Below, piece after piece: positions 9,347 to 19,866 of a stretch of 64,000 nucleotides of DNA. Position 1 is the first letter of the stretch. Every line of letters begins with the position of its first letter. Source of the DNA: Haematobia irritans (lineage: Eukaryota; Arthropoda; Insecta; Diptera; Muscidae); NCBI RefSeq assembly GCF_050003625.1, contig NC_134398.1:94077674-94141673 (forward strand), written 5' to 3'. Both the position numbers and the translations under genes were made by a program. Under the pieces are notes generated by a model. It saw only the letters and a list, made by a program, of their open reading frames with translations. It did not search any database and had not been told where the DNA came from.

Positions 9347-11896
9347 TTATTTACTTTTGTGGAACCAACCAGATTGCTCCAAAAACATTAACAAACTGCT
9401 TAAGTTAACGTTTTCCAGGTCAGCCAGTAATCTAAAGCTATATGCTCCTAAAATTCGCTTACGCCTTACACAAAAAGCAGGACACTCACACAAGAGGTGT
9501 TTAATTGATTCCTTTTCCTCCACGTCATGACAGCTTATACAATAGTCATTATACTTCGCACCTATAGTTTTTGCAAATTCGCCTATCAGGCAGCGACCCG
9601 TTATAGCAGATATTAGGAGTGCTATCTGACGCCTTGAGAACACTAGCATATCTAGTGTGCGGTTTAAGTTTAAATGGGCCATATTTGCTTGGTATCGTTA
9701 CAACCCTTGCAATTTTCCCATCGAATATTGGCCATCATAACAGCCTTCTCACGCAGCATGAGCTACCGTGGCTTTTCTCGCCCTTTCTTCAATATTAAGC
9801 CTAAAATTCAGCTTCCTGTCCAAAATAACGCCAAGGTATTTTGCACACTCACCAAAGGGAATTTCAGTACCCCCTAAGGAAATGGGCCTAACCGTGGGAG
9901 TTTTGCGATCTTTGCAGTACATGACTATTTCTGTCTTTGCTGGATTTACACCAAGACCATTATCTTTCGCCCATTTCTCAGTCATCCGGAGAGCTCTCTG
10001 TATAATATCTCTGATTGTGGATGGGAATTTTCCCCTGACTGCTAGCGCCACATCATCTGCGTATGCCACCACTTTTATCCTTTCTTTTTCTAGAGAAACC
10101 AGAAGGTTGTTTATAGCAACATTCCAAAGAAGAGGTGATAGAACTCCTCCTTGGGGAGTGCCTCTGTTCACATACCTTTGTATGTTTGTTTGCCCTAGTG
10201 TGGCTGAAATACGTCTCTTTATTAGAAGTTCGTCTAACAGCCTAAGTATACCTGGATCAACATTCAGAGTTGTCAGTCCATTTAATATCGAGCTCGGATG
10301 GACATTATTGAACGCCCCTTCGATGTCTGGAAACGCCACGATTGTGTATTCTTTGACAGATAGTGAGCTTTCAATAAAGCTGACCAGTTCATGCAATGCG
10401 GTCTCAGTAGACCTGCCCTTCGAGTATGCATGCTGTCGTTTCGAGAGCAAACTTGAATCGATGCTAGTTCTAAGATAAATATCTATCATCCTCTCCAGAC
10501 TCTTAAGTAGGAATGAGGATAAGCTGATTGGTCGGAAATCCTTCGCCCTCGAGTGAGAGGCTTTTCCCGCTTTAGGTATGAAAACGACTTTTGTTTCCCT
10601 CCACTTCCCTGGGATATATGATAAGTTGATACATCCTTTATATATCACCGACAACCAGGGGATAATTTTGTCAGTTTCAGCTTGTAACTCCGCCGGAGTA
10701 ATTCCATCAGGTCCGGGGGATTTGAATGGTCCAAAGCTATTTAGCGCCCATCTTATGCTAGTTTCCGATACAATTTCCTCGACAGGAAACGACCGCTGAG
10801 CAACTGTGGCACCGCCAGTACATGGTTCAACCGTCTGATTTCCAGGAAAATGTGTGTCCAATAGTACCTCCAGCGTCTCCTCACTGGACGTTGTCCAATT
10901 GCCCTCCGATGTTTTAATGAAACCTGGAGCGGAGTTATTGGATGCTAGAACCTTCCGTAGTCTGGAAGCCTCTGACGTATTCTCAATACTGCTGCAGTAA
11001 TCATTCCAAGAGTTATGCTGAGCCTTTCTCAGTTCTCGCTTGTATCCTCTCAGATTCTTCTTGTAAGCGTCCCAGTCCTCAGGGGCTTTGGTGGACTTTG
11101 CCTTGTTAAAGAGCTTCCTGCAGGATTTCCTCATATTACTTAATTCCGTAGACCACCATTGTGGTCGATGTTTCCCCCTTGGCTTTCCTCTAGGGCATGC
11201 AGCTTTCAGTGAGATGTTGAAGGCCTTAGTAATCCGCTCCACTGCGTGTTCGATATCTTGCACATTTCTCATATTTGTCTCTGTTATTTCCGGTATCATC
11301 ATATTGAACGATTCTCTATACCTATTCCAGTCAGCTTTCCTAACATTTGGCGGAAATATGGTCTTGGTGATATGAACATCAAATTTGAAACTGATGTAGC
11401 GATGATCTGAGAAGCTGTGTTCACTTAAAACTTGCCACTCAGATATCATTTCATTCAGTTCTTGCAAGGCCAAGGTGATGTCCAAAACCTCTTGCCTGTT
11501 TTTAGTGACAAAGGTTGGGACATCTCCCTTGTTGCAAACTACCAGATTAGTACGCAAAATAAACTCTATTAGCGACTCTCCCCTTGCATTAGTATCACTA
11601 CTTCCCCATATACTATGATGTGCATTCGCATCGCATCCCATAATGAGTTTCGTCTTTGTTTTCAGTGACTCCTCCACTAAGGTCTTAACGGCATATGGAG
11701 GCATCTCCCTGTCATGTCCCATGTAGACCGAAGATACCCAATATTTGCATTTGGCTATTTCTAAACTTGCAACGACAGTGTCTGTATTGCACATTGAAGG
11801 AAGCAGAAACAAGTTGAGCTCGTTTTTAGCAATTATACAGGCTCGATTTACATCATTACCAGTAACTGCAATAGTTTGAACCCCGGAGTACTTCAT
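9347..11896 (-). pseudogene. LOA copy B ORF2 (endonuclease, RT, truncated RNase H)
   Basis: The long frame 11896-9749 covers the endonuclease (GCDANAHHSIWGS, SDHRYISF) and the complete RT (PGPDGITPAEL, GTPQGGVLSPLLWN, VVAYADDVALAV). It ends in a deletion at about 9760 that removes the RT thumb end and the whole RNase H domain. The remaining C-terminus (9682-9347) has the CX2C...HX4C zinc motif, ISCHDVEEKESIKHLL. The true N-terminus lies in another frame above 11896 because of a missing base compared with copy C. It cannot encode a full protein. The two deletion ends share the microhomology AGCT. Confidence 0.82.
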
Positions 11897-11992
11897 TCAC
11901 ACATTTTGTTTCTATAAACATATGGTTCTTGAATAAGAACAATATCTATGTCCCCTTTCATCAGAAGAACTTTTAAGGCAGCACATGCAGCC

Positions 11993-13219
11993 TTACAATG
12001 ATGAAGATTTATCTGGAGGATCCGTAGGACCATCGAGATTTTCAACAGCCGTCACATCAGCCGCTTCAATCGAGTCATCAAGAATGTTCTCTTCAGAGAT
12101 CTCGGTGACTCTCGCAATAACCATAGGTTCAACTTTGGTGAGTTCTGAGGCAATAAAAACCTCCTCTCGCATACGGTGTCTATCCATGCCTTCAACTTTG
12201 GTATCTCCCTCGACTTCGCAAGAGAATCCGCTTACTTCTGATTCAGACAGAGGCTTGTCCATTTCTGAATCCTTTAGCTGATCGTTTTTATATACCTTCA
12301 TTTGGATATAATGAAAGCCATAACATACACGGCCCTGGGACATTGCTAGATGTGGCAAAGACTGAGTGTTCAATATGAACACTGCATGCCGTCTTGGTCC
12401 ATCCACTTCATCCAAACTGCCAACCTTCCAATCAGCTGTTGGAAGATCTGGATTGCATCGTTTCAGTCTATTTAAAATAGATTCAGGGTCAGAAGGGTTT
12501 GCAGTTATCCACGCATGTGCTCTAGGTCTAGCCGGTATGTCTTTCTTCTCGACTAACTCTAGAGCAGCTCCTTCCCAAACTTCACCAATTAGTATCAGAG
12601 CAGCTTTAAAACATTCTATAGACCTCTGGTCCTCAAATGCGACTAGCTTAAATCGTCCTTGATACCAACCAGCCTCTTGGTGTCGAGGATCTGGGCCGGG
12701 AAACTTTTCCAGCACCTGTGAGTAGACGACAGACAGAGCATTCTCAATTTCCCCCCATTTTTGCTTTGGAACCATACCGTCCAATGCTCCTTTATTAATG
12801 ATAGCCATCACAAGGCTGTCTTTAGCAACTGAGGCAAACGATCTTTGATCCCTTTTGGAGGATGGCAGCTCATCCGGCGATCGTTCCCTTTTTCCAGTCT
12901 CAAGAATTCCTGGAGCCCATTTTAAGGAATCTCTTTGTTTATCCGACAGCGTGCTTGGGTCGACTGATCCTAACTTCTTTAGGATAAGCAAAGCATTTCT
13001 GCGTTCTTTGAATCTCTTTCGTGAGGGATTACTTCCTTTTGATGTCGTTACCTTAGAAAAAGTTCGACTTGTCATAGTGTCGCCACCTGTCGACCCGTCT
13101 ACAGGTCGACTAATTGGGCCTAACTCTTGGTCATTGCCCAGATTTATAACTCCAGTCGATACCCGTCCACTGGGCCCTGAAGTTAGCAACCCAGTGGATG
13201 ACTTGGAATTTCGCTGCAT
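11993..13219 (-). CDS. LOA copy B ORF1 (intact)
   Basis: 408 residues from an ATG that follows the conserved 5' UTR, with no internal stop. The protein starts with a Ser/Thr/Lys-rich basic region, then a globular stretch with KQKWGEIENAL, AGWYQGRFKLVAFEDQRSIE and HAWITANPSDPESIL. A C-terminal block (RHAVFILNTQSLPHLA, VCYGFHYIQMKVYKN) resembles the DUF4780 domain I associate with dipteran LOA-type ORF1, and an acidic tail follows. No CCHC zinc knuckle is present. About 93-95% identical by eye to ORF1 of copy C. Known role of the class: binding element RNA in the ribonucleoprotein. Confidence 0.82.
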   Translation of the reverse strand: MQRNSKSSTGLLTSGPSGRVSTGVINLGNDQELGPISRPVDGSTGGDTMTSRTFSKVTTSKGSNPSRKRFKERRNALLILKKLGSVDPSTLSDKQRDSLKWAPGILETGKRERSPDELPSSKRDQRSFASVAKDSLVMAIINKGALDGMVPKQKWGEIENALSVVYSQVLEKFPGPDPRHQEAGWYQGRFKLVAFEDQRSIECFKAALILIGEVWEGAALELVEKKDIPARPRAHAWITANPSDPESILNRLKRCNPDLPTADWKVGSLDEVDGPRRHAVFILNTQSLPHLAMSQGRVCYGFHYIQMKVYKNDQLKDSEMDKPLSESEVSGFSCEVEGDTKVEGMDRHRMREEVFIASELTKVEPMVIARVTEISEENILDDSIEAADVTAVENLDGPTDPPDKSSSL

Positions 13220-13320
13220 GGTGGCTTAATATCCCACCACACTTGAAATTCTTAGTAGGTACCTATTACGATGAGTTTATCCGCTATTGAAAAACACGTC
13301 CGTTCCGTTCGACGGTTGAA

Positions 13321-16300
13321 TTTATTCAGTCAAGTCTAGAGATATCCAACTGCAAATATTGTGTATCTTCGGTCTACATGGGACATGATAGGGAGATGCC
13401 ACCATATGCCGTTAAGACCTTAGTGGAGGAGTCACTAAAAACAAAGACAAAACTCATTATGGGATGCGATGCAAATGCACATCATAGTATTTGGGGAAGT
13501 AGTGATACTAATGCAAGGGGAGAGTCGCTAATAGAGTTTATTTTGCGTACTAACCTGGTAGTTTGCAATAAGGGAGATGCACCAACCTTCGTCACCAGAA
13601 ACAGGCAAGAGGTTTTTGACGTCACGTTGACCTCTCCGGAACTGAATGATAAGATATCTGAGTGGCAGGTTTTGAGGGAACATAGCTTCTCAGATCATCG
13701 CTACATCAGTTTTGAGATTGGCTGTTCGTACTTCAAAGACCATATTTCCGCCAAATGTTAGGAAAGCTGATTGGAATAGGTATAGGGAATCGTTCAATTT
13801 GATGATACCGGAAATGCCAGAGACAAATATGAGCACTGTGCAAGATATCGAACACGCAGTGGAGCGCATTACTAAGGCCTTCAACATGTCACTGAAAGCT
13901 GCTTGCCCTTGAGGAAAGCCAAGGGGAAAAAATCGGCCGCCATGGTGGACTACGGAGTTAAGTAATATGAGGAAATCCTGCAGGAAGCTCTTTAACAAAG
14001 CAAAGTCCACAAGAGCTCTGGAGGATTGGGACACTTACAAGATGAATCTGAGAGCATCTAAACGAGAACTGAGAAGGTCTCAACAAAACTCTTGGGATGA
14101 TTACTGTAGCAGTATTGAGAATACGTCAGAGGCTTCCAGACTACGGAAGGTACTAGCATCTACTAACACCGCTCCGGGTTTCATTAAAACATCGGAGGGA
14201 AATTGGACAACGTCCAGTGAGGAGACGTTGGAGGTACTTTTGGACACACACTTCCCTGGAAATCAGACGGTTGAACTACGTTCTGGCGGTGTAGCAGAGG
14301 CTCAGCGGTCATTTCCTATCTAGGAAATTGTGTCGGAATGTAGAATAAAGTGGGCTTTAAATAGCTTTGGACCATTCAAATCCCCCGGACCTGATGGAAT
14401 TACTCCGGCGGAATTACAAGCAGTGGCTGAAAGAATTATCCCCTGGTTGACGGTGATATATAAACGATGTGTAAACTTAGCATATATTCCAGAAAAGTGG
14501 AGGGAAACAAAAGTCGTCTTCATACCTAAAGCAGGAAAAGCCTCTCACTCGGGTGCGAAGGATTTCCGACCAATCAGCTTATCCTCATTCCTACTTAAGA
14601 CCCTGGAGAGGATGATAGACATGTATCTTAGAACTAGCGTGGATTCATGTTTACTCTCGAAACGACAACATGCATACTCGAAGGGCAAGTCTACTGAGAC
14701 CGCATTGCATAAACTAGTCAACTTTATTGAAAGCTCACTATCTGTCAAAAAATACACAATCGTAGCGTTTCTAGACATCGAAGGGGCGTTCAATAATGTC
14801 CATCCGCGCTCGATATTAAATGGACTGACAACTCTGAATGTTGATCCAGGTATACTTAGGCTGTGCAACGAACTTCTAATAAAGAGACGTATTTCAGCCA
14901 CACTAGGGCAAGCAAACATACAAAGGTATGTGAACAGAGGCACTCTCCAAGGAGGAGTTCTATCACCTCTTCTTTGGAATGTTGCTATAAACAACCTTCT
15001 GGTTTCCCTAGAAAAAGAAAGGTTAAAAGTGGTGGCATACGCAGATGATGTGGCTCTGGCAGTCAGGGGAAAATTCCCATCCACAATCAGAGATATTATA
15101 CAGAGAGCCCTTCGGATGACTGAGAAATGGGCGAAAGAGAATAGTCTTGGATTAAATCCTGCAAAAGCAGAATTAGTCATGTACTGCAAAGATCGCAAAA
15201 CTCCCACGGTTAAGTCCATATCCTTAGGGGGTATTGAAATTCCCTTTGGTGAGTGTGCAAAATACCTTGGCGTTATTTGGGACAGGAAGCTGAACTTTAG
15301 GCTTAATAGTGAAGAGAGGGCGAGAAAAGCCACGGTAGCGTTGTACTCGTGAAAAAAGGCAATAGGAAAAAAGTGGGGACTAAAACCAAAAATTGTGCAT
15401 TGGCTATACACGGCAGTAGTTAGACCTATAAGGCTATATGGTGTTGTAGTCTGTTGGCCGGCACTTCAGAAACCGACTTGTTTAGATAAAGTTCAGCGTA
15501 TGGCGTGTTTGTGTATTTCAGGCGCATTCAGCAAGACAGGAACAAATTCCCTTAATGTCATGCTGCATCTATTGCCTTTAGACATTTTGGCCAAACAGTC
15601 AGCTGCAACAACGGCTGTGCGGGTGCGCGAACTATCGCTGTGGTCGGAGAAAGGTTACGGTCACAGTTCTGTCCTCAAAATAATGCCAGATGTGCCTAAC
15701 GTAGTGGATTACACTTTGGCGAGTCCACTTTTCGACAAAAAGTTTGAGACTCTAATCCACAAAAGTGAGGCGTGGTGCACACAGACCCCGGGGAATAAGG
15801 AATATATAGATTTCTACACTGATGGCTCCGAATTGGATGGACAAGTGGGGTTCGGAGTATATTATAATGATCTGGAACTTCGAATAGCGAAAAGATTACC
15901 TAATCACTGTAGTGTTTTTCAGGCTGAAATATTAGCAATAAGAGAGGTGGCGAATTGGCTGAGAAGTAATGTTCCAAAAAATGTGGGCATTAATATATAT
16001 TCAGACAGTCAACCTGCAATAAAATCCTTGGACTCTATGTTCCTCAACTCGAAAATGGCCCCTAGCTACCTGCAAGCTCATGCTGCGTGAGAAGGCTGTT
16101 ATGATGGCAAATGTTCGATGGGAGAATTGCAAGGGTTGGAACGACACCAAGCAAATATGGCCCCATTTCAACTTAAACCGCACACTAGATATGCCAGTGT
16201 TCTCAAGGCGTTTTATCTGCTAAACGGGTCGCTGCCTGATAGGCGAATTTGCAAAAACTATAGGTGCGAAGTATAATGACTGTTGTATAAGCTGCCATGA

Positions 16301-16618
16301 TGTGGAGGAAAAGGAATCAATTAAACACCTCTTGTGTGAGTGTCCTGCTTTTTGTGTAAGGCGTAAGCGAATTTTAGGAGCATATAGCTTTAGATTACTG
16401 TTTGACCTGGAAAACGTTAACTTAAGCAGTTTGTTAATGTTTTTGGAGCAATTTGGTTGGTTCCACAAAAGTAAATAATAGAGAAGGTTCAGTGGTTAAG
16501 ACTAGAAGTGTCCATATGTAATAGGTACTTTTAGTTAAATGTGGTATCACAATGGACTAAATAGTCTAAGTGAGCCTGAAATTTAATCGGGCTGCCACTT
16601 TAACCTAACCTAACCTAA
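13321..16618 (+). mobile_element. LOA-type LINE copy A, 3' part
   Basis: Continuation of copy A after inverted copy B. It contains the rest of ORF2, a short 3' UTR (GTGGTATCACAATGGACT, then GTCTAAGTGAGCCTGA and ATCGGGCTGCCAC) and a tail of three CCTAA pentamers ending near 16618. The shared orientation and the fit of both ends to copy C support one original element of about 5 kb. Confidence 0.8.
13336..16477 (+). pseudogene. LOA copy A ORF2, broken
   Basis: The first recognisable codons match residues ~95 onward of the copy C ORF2. The endonuclease C-terminus, RT (PGPDGITPAEL, LQGGVLSPLLWN, VVAYADDVALA), thumb and the first half of RNase H (DFYTDGSELDG, FQAEILAIRE, IYSDSQPA) are present. There are frame changes near 13730 and stops at 13911, 14321 and 15351. 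An internal deletion near 16053 removes the second half of RNase H. The C-terminal zinc motif (SCHDVEEKESIKHLL) is retained. RNase H here keeps the SDS aspartate that copy C has lost. Not translatable. Confidence 0.82.
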
Positions 16619-16758
16619 TACTATCGAATTCACCAAAAAGTGTAGCCAGGTTATAACGTAAAATGGCACCACTTACGAATAATAAAAAGGTGTAATTTGT
16701 CAGTATTGTCAGTGACTGTCAAAAATTGATAAACAAAAAATAAAAAATAGTAAATACA

Positions 16759-17330
16759 ATGAAATGGATAATATTGCTTTGTGGTTTGAAAGATACGTTC
16801 TACACACAAAAAAAAATTTTTTCTGATTCAATCACGAAATTAATTGATCCAATTAATTTTTAATTGAAATGTCTTCAATCACAGAAATGATAGTATCAAT
16901 TAAAAAATTAATTGAAGGTCAATTAAAAAGTTAATTGATCCAATTAAAAAATTAATTGATACTATTGTTTTTGTGATTGATTTTTGTTTCAATTAAAAAA
17001 TTTGTTGAATCAATAATTGAATATTTTTTAAAATTCAATTAAAATTTTAATTGGAAAAATGTTCGTGAATTTTTTTTGTGTGCAGCGATAAGCCCGAAAT
17101 AAAGTTAGCTTCCACATTAAAATTCCTTGGTCAAGGGTGATATCAAAAACAAATTGGCCAAGATCGATTTGCTGGATTGGCGTAAACAGGTGTTGAAGGG
17201 CAAGGAGTAAACAGACGAGAATTGGTTGAGCTCTGTGGTTGTTCAGCATCGGGTGACTTCAAAATACCTTTTGCAAAGTCAGAATGCTTCGACATAAAAT
17301 CCACCATTACCTCAAACTGGTTTAGTGTGT
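16759..17330 (+). pseudogene. Unidentified coding-like relic split by MITE C
   Basis: If the MITE at 16803-17082 is removed, an ATG at 16759 reads on through the insertion point (CGLKDTFYSDKPEIKLA) to a TGA near 17139. A neighbouring frame then reads IKNKLAKIDLLDWRKQVLKG, and after a stop NWLSSVVVQHRVTSKYLLQS. The composition looks like real protein rather than AT-rich noise, but it is broken by stops and frame changes. I do not recognise the family. It could be a decayed host exon or a captured gene fragment. Confidence 0.3.
16803..17082. mobile_element. MITE family C, copy 1
   Basis: 280 bp, very AT-rich, bounded by CACACAAAAA and TTTTTGTGTG. The interior is built from TTAATTGATCCAATTAA-like inverted words. 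The left flank is TA and the right flank CA, consistent with a Tc1/mariner-style TA target with one changed base. The same ends occur in the larger copy at 52061-52631. No coding capacity. Confidence 0.7.
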
Positions 17331-18795
17331 GTGTTTTTGCTAGTTGATGACCTTTAAAAAATTACATTTTACATTTACAATTTTTAATGAGAAATAACAA
17401 AAATAACTGAAAATGTTCGCCTTTTCGCTAACTCAAATGGAATCGAATGATATTTTTTCGAAACGAAAATTTTTGACATTCACAACCGTGATACATAGTT
17501 ACTTAGTGGCACCAATTCGTTTTCGAATGATGTTGTTATCGAAACGAATTACATAGTAAACTACCCGGAAGTAATGGGAAATGTGTAACAAATATTAAAA
17601 ACGGCGGGATTTATATGTGTATTTTATGTTTTAGCCTTAAGGCCCGTATTATGTTAGCTGTATCGGGCGAAAATAATAATTTTTTTTCATGGGTACTTTT
17701 CCTTAATATTTCATAGAAATATTAATATTACAAGAAAGCAAATTTTTTAATTAATACATCATTTCCTTTTGGAGTTATAATAGAATGTGTCAAATAATTT
17801 ATTCTGGCTTTACTGATTCATTTTTGATTTTAGCTGCTAAACTTGAACTTAATGCCCTTCTTAAGGGAAAATTACAACACTCAAAAAAGTGAACCCTCCA
17901 GGGGACTTAAGCCAATTTAACTATTTTTTAGGTCATGGCAATTATTATGCTTTAGTAAAAACTTTTCCAATATCAGGAAGCTTGCTTGACTTTAATAATT
18001 TTTTGTTTACATTAGCAGAATTAACTAAAATGGTGAACAAATTAAATATTATAAAGATTTACAAAATTCGTATTTCCCACCAAATAGTTCAGAATTTCTA
18101 TTGTGAACTCCAAGATTTTTCCTTCAACACGAAAATTTCTTTAACAAGTAAAAAACATAATTTTGCCTAATAAAATTTTTTGAATTTGCAGAAAAATATT
18201 TACTTATTTTGTTATATCGGCGCGATAGCGGCGTTTGTAATAAAATTTAGTTAAAATTTCCCACATTTTCCTTCGTAGTGGGTTCACATTTATTTGAGCG
18301 TATAATTGACAATGGTATTTGCACATCCTGCCTTTGCTCATCAATTTTTGGTAAATTTCTCCTTAAATGATTCACGCATTATGTGTAAAAATTAAGTACA
18401 TACAATTTTACTTATTACGCCAAATTTTTTCGTCTTAAATTTTTGAGTAGAAAATTTAAAAAATTCCTGGGGGGGTCTAAGCCAAACATAAAACAGTGCT
18501 TACTAAGCTAAAAATAATAAAGGAAACAACATATTTACATATGTAAATAGTGGCAGATAATGTAAAAAAAATGGTGCCAACGCTAGGGATAAAGAAATTA
18601 AAATTAATAAATTAAAAAAATAATTGGATCAATTAACTTCGCGATTGAATCAGAAAATATATTTTTCTGTGTAGTAGCAGCCTTTAACATGAAACAATGG
18701 CAACACCTAGTTTGAAGGAAACATTTCTCACAGCAACATTACCTTTGTTATTTAACTGACGAAAATTGCACTAAATAAATTTATTTATTTCTCAG
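17331..18795. other. AT-rich region without a recognisable gene
   Basis: I see no supported gene here. A 93-aa frame at 17889 is low-complexity and unsupported. A partial MITE C end lies at about 18595-18672 (TTAATAAATTAA words, ending TTTTTCTGTGTAG). A word near 17834 (GCTAAACTTGAACTTAATGC) recurs in MITE A near 38555. The last bases before 18796 form a polypyrimidine tract and a 3' splice site. Confidence 0.6.
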
Positions 18796-18879
18796 GTGAC
18801 AGATAATCATGGCATAACACCCCTGTTAGCAGCTGTGTGGGAAGGTCACACACGATGTGTGAAGTTGCTTCTTGATAAG
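18796..18879 (+). CDS. Host exon: ankyrin repeat, myotrophin-like
   Basis: An 84-bp exon of 28 codons lies between a strong 3' splice site (TTTATTTCTCAG) and a consensus 5' splice site (AAG|GTATGT). It encodes [19 protein letters not shown] followed by VKLLLDK. That is one full ankyrin-repeat core (G-ITPL-AA--GH---VKLLL), and its wording is closest to what I recall of myotrophin (V-1), a small four-ankyrin protein that binds actin capping protein. Both boundaries are in phase 0. Neighbouring exons were not found: about 5.3 kb of transposons follow without a next exon in view. It could also belong to a larger ankyrin protein. Confidence 0.72.
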
Positions 18880-18929
18880 GTATGTATATATTGAACAGCT
18901 GGCTCAATTTTAAATTTAGTGTTGGAGAA

Positions 18930-19012
18930 AGAGAGAGAAAAGCCACGATAGCGTTGGAATTTGAAACACTAATTCAGGGAAGATCCTTTCACTCGGGTGC
19001 TAAGTAAAGGTC
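18930..19012 (+). pseudogene. LOA LINE micro-fragments
   Basis: GAGAAAAGCCACGATAGCGT matches the LOA ORF2 region at 15320, and ATCCTTTCACTCGGGTGC followed by AAG matches the region at 14545. The two pieces are joined in the reverse of their normal order, so this is a scrambled scrap, not a contiguous insertion. Confidence 0.5.
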
Positions 19013-19019
19013 TGCACAA

Positions 19020-19200
19020 ATACACCGAAAGAATTATTTTCGTTAATTTTACGAAGAATTCTTCTTTAACTATTCTTCGTGAATTCTTCATTAATGTTCG
19101 TAAATTTTACGAAGAACAATTTACGAATATACGAAACGCCTACGATATATTCTACATTAATTTTTCTTCGTAAAAAGTTCGTACTTTTAACGAAACTATA
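19020..19200. repeat. Quasi-palindromic TTACGAAGAA block
   Basis: Repeated, partly inverted words ACGAAGAATTCTTC, TTCTTCGTGAATTC, TTACGAAGAAC and TTCTTCGTAAAAA fill ~180 bases. Several could fold as hairpins. No gene. Confidence 0.55.
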
Positions 19201-19866
19201 TTATACAATCCCACGGCGATGGGTTCTTCCGGATTGACCCGATAGCGGCTGCCACATCAATGTACCTGTTGTTTTGTCCGTATTTTTGTGTTGGAGTTGG
19301 TGCATCCCGGTGAGCCTTCTCCGTTTGCTGTGGGACCGAGCCGGGATGGAGGAAAACCTCGGATCATGGTACTCTTCAGTCTGCCGAAACCTGATCCACC
19401 ACCGTTCGGTTTCGGTGAGGTGCAACCGGTGCTTGGAGTGGGTGCACTTCCGGAACTGCTCCGGCCTAACATCGCTGTGGGAGTATAGTGATATTGACTA
19501 CTTGGTAGGACGCTGTGCCAACGACAGCAGCAGTGGGTCGTCAGACTATGCTACCCCACCGACATCTCCCGTACAACAATATTCTCCGTCGCAGCATCTT
19601 ACACCCAATATTGTTGTACCAGTTCCGGATAGTGCATCGTTTTTGCAATTTAATTGCAACGGGCTCCGAGGTAAAATTAGTGAGATCGTGGACTTTATGA
19701 ATCGGAAAAGGATAAGGGTCGCGGCGATCCAGGAAATTAAGCTGAATTCCATCTGCAGCCATTGTGATGGATACAATGTGCTACAAAAGGATCGTACAAG
19801 AAGTGGAGGAGGTGGCCTGGCTGTGCAGTATAGGACTATCCCGCTTGTGTCAGACAATGGTGACCA
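19200..19866 (+). pseudogene. LINE E, 5' part: zinc-finger region and endonuclease start
   Basis: A frame at 19274-19868 holds a cysteine/histidine stretch resembling a PHD-type finger (RCNRCLEWVHFRNCSG), a Ser/Pro linker, then the start of an apurinic-type endonuclease (LQFNCNGLRGKISEIVDF, VAAIQEIKL, DRTRSGGGGLA). It is cut at 19866 by a hAT-like insertion and resumes at 22329. One or more upstream frameshifts are likely, because the first ~70 residues read in another frame. Confidence 0.65.

Larger units (their letters stand above)
9212..13320 (-). mobile_element. LOA-type LINE copy B, inverted inside copy A
   Basis: Runs from a CCTAA-type 3' tail at 9212-9228 to the family's 5' end at 13320. 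Flanks on both sides are copy A sequence in the opposite orientation. ORF1 is intact (11993-13219). ORF2 is damaged: a one-base deletion near 11872 separates the start, and an internal deletion of about 0.9-1 kb joins ARKATVA directly to the region before the C-terminal zinc motif. No target-site duplication is visible; instead about 255 bases of copy A are missing at the insertion point. Confidence 0.82.

Noticed and set aside
9768..10478. 236-codon plus-strand frame opposite LOA copy B ORF2
   Set aside because: It is the antisense of the RT domain; the same shadow frame recurs opposite copies A, C and D (14545-15411, 25635-26099, 40741-41274).
17889..18170. 93-codon frame between repeats
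   Set aside because: Low-complexity, Asn/Ile/Lys/Phe-rich, no domain, no splice-site support.
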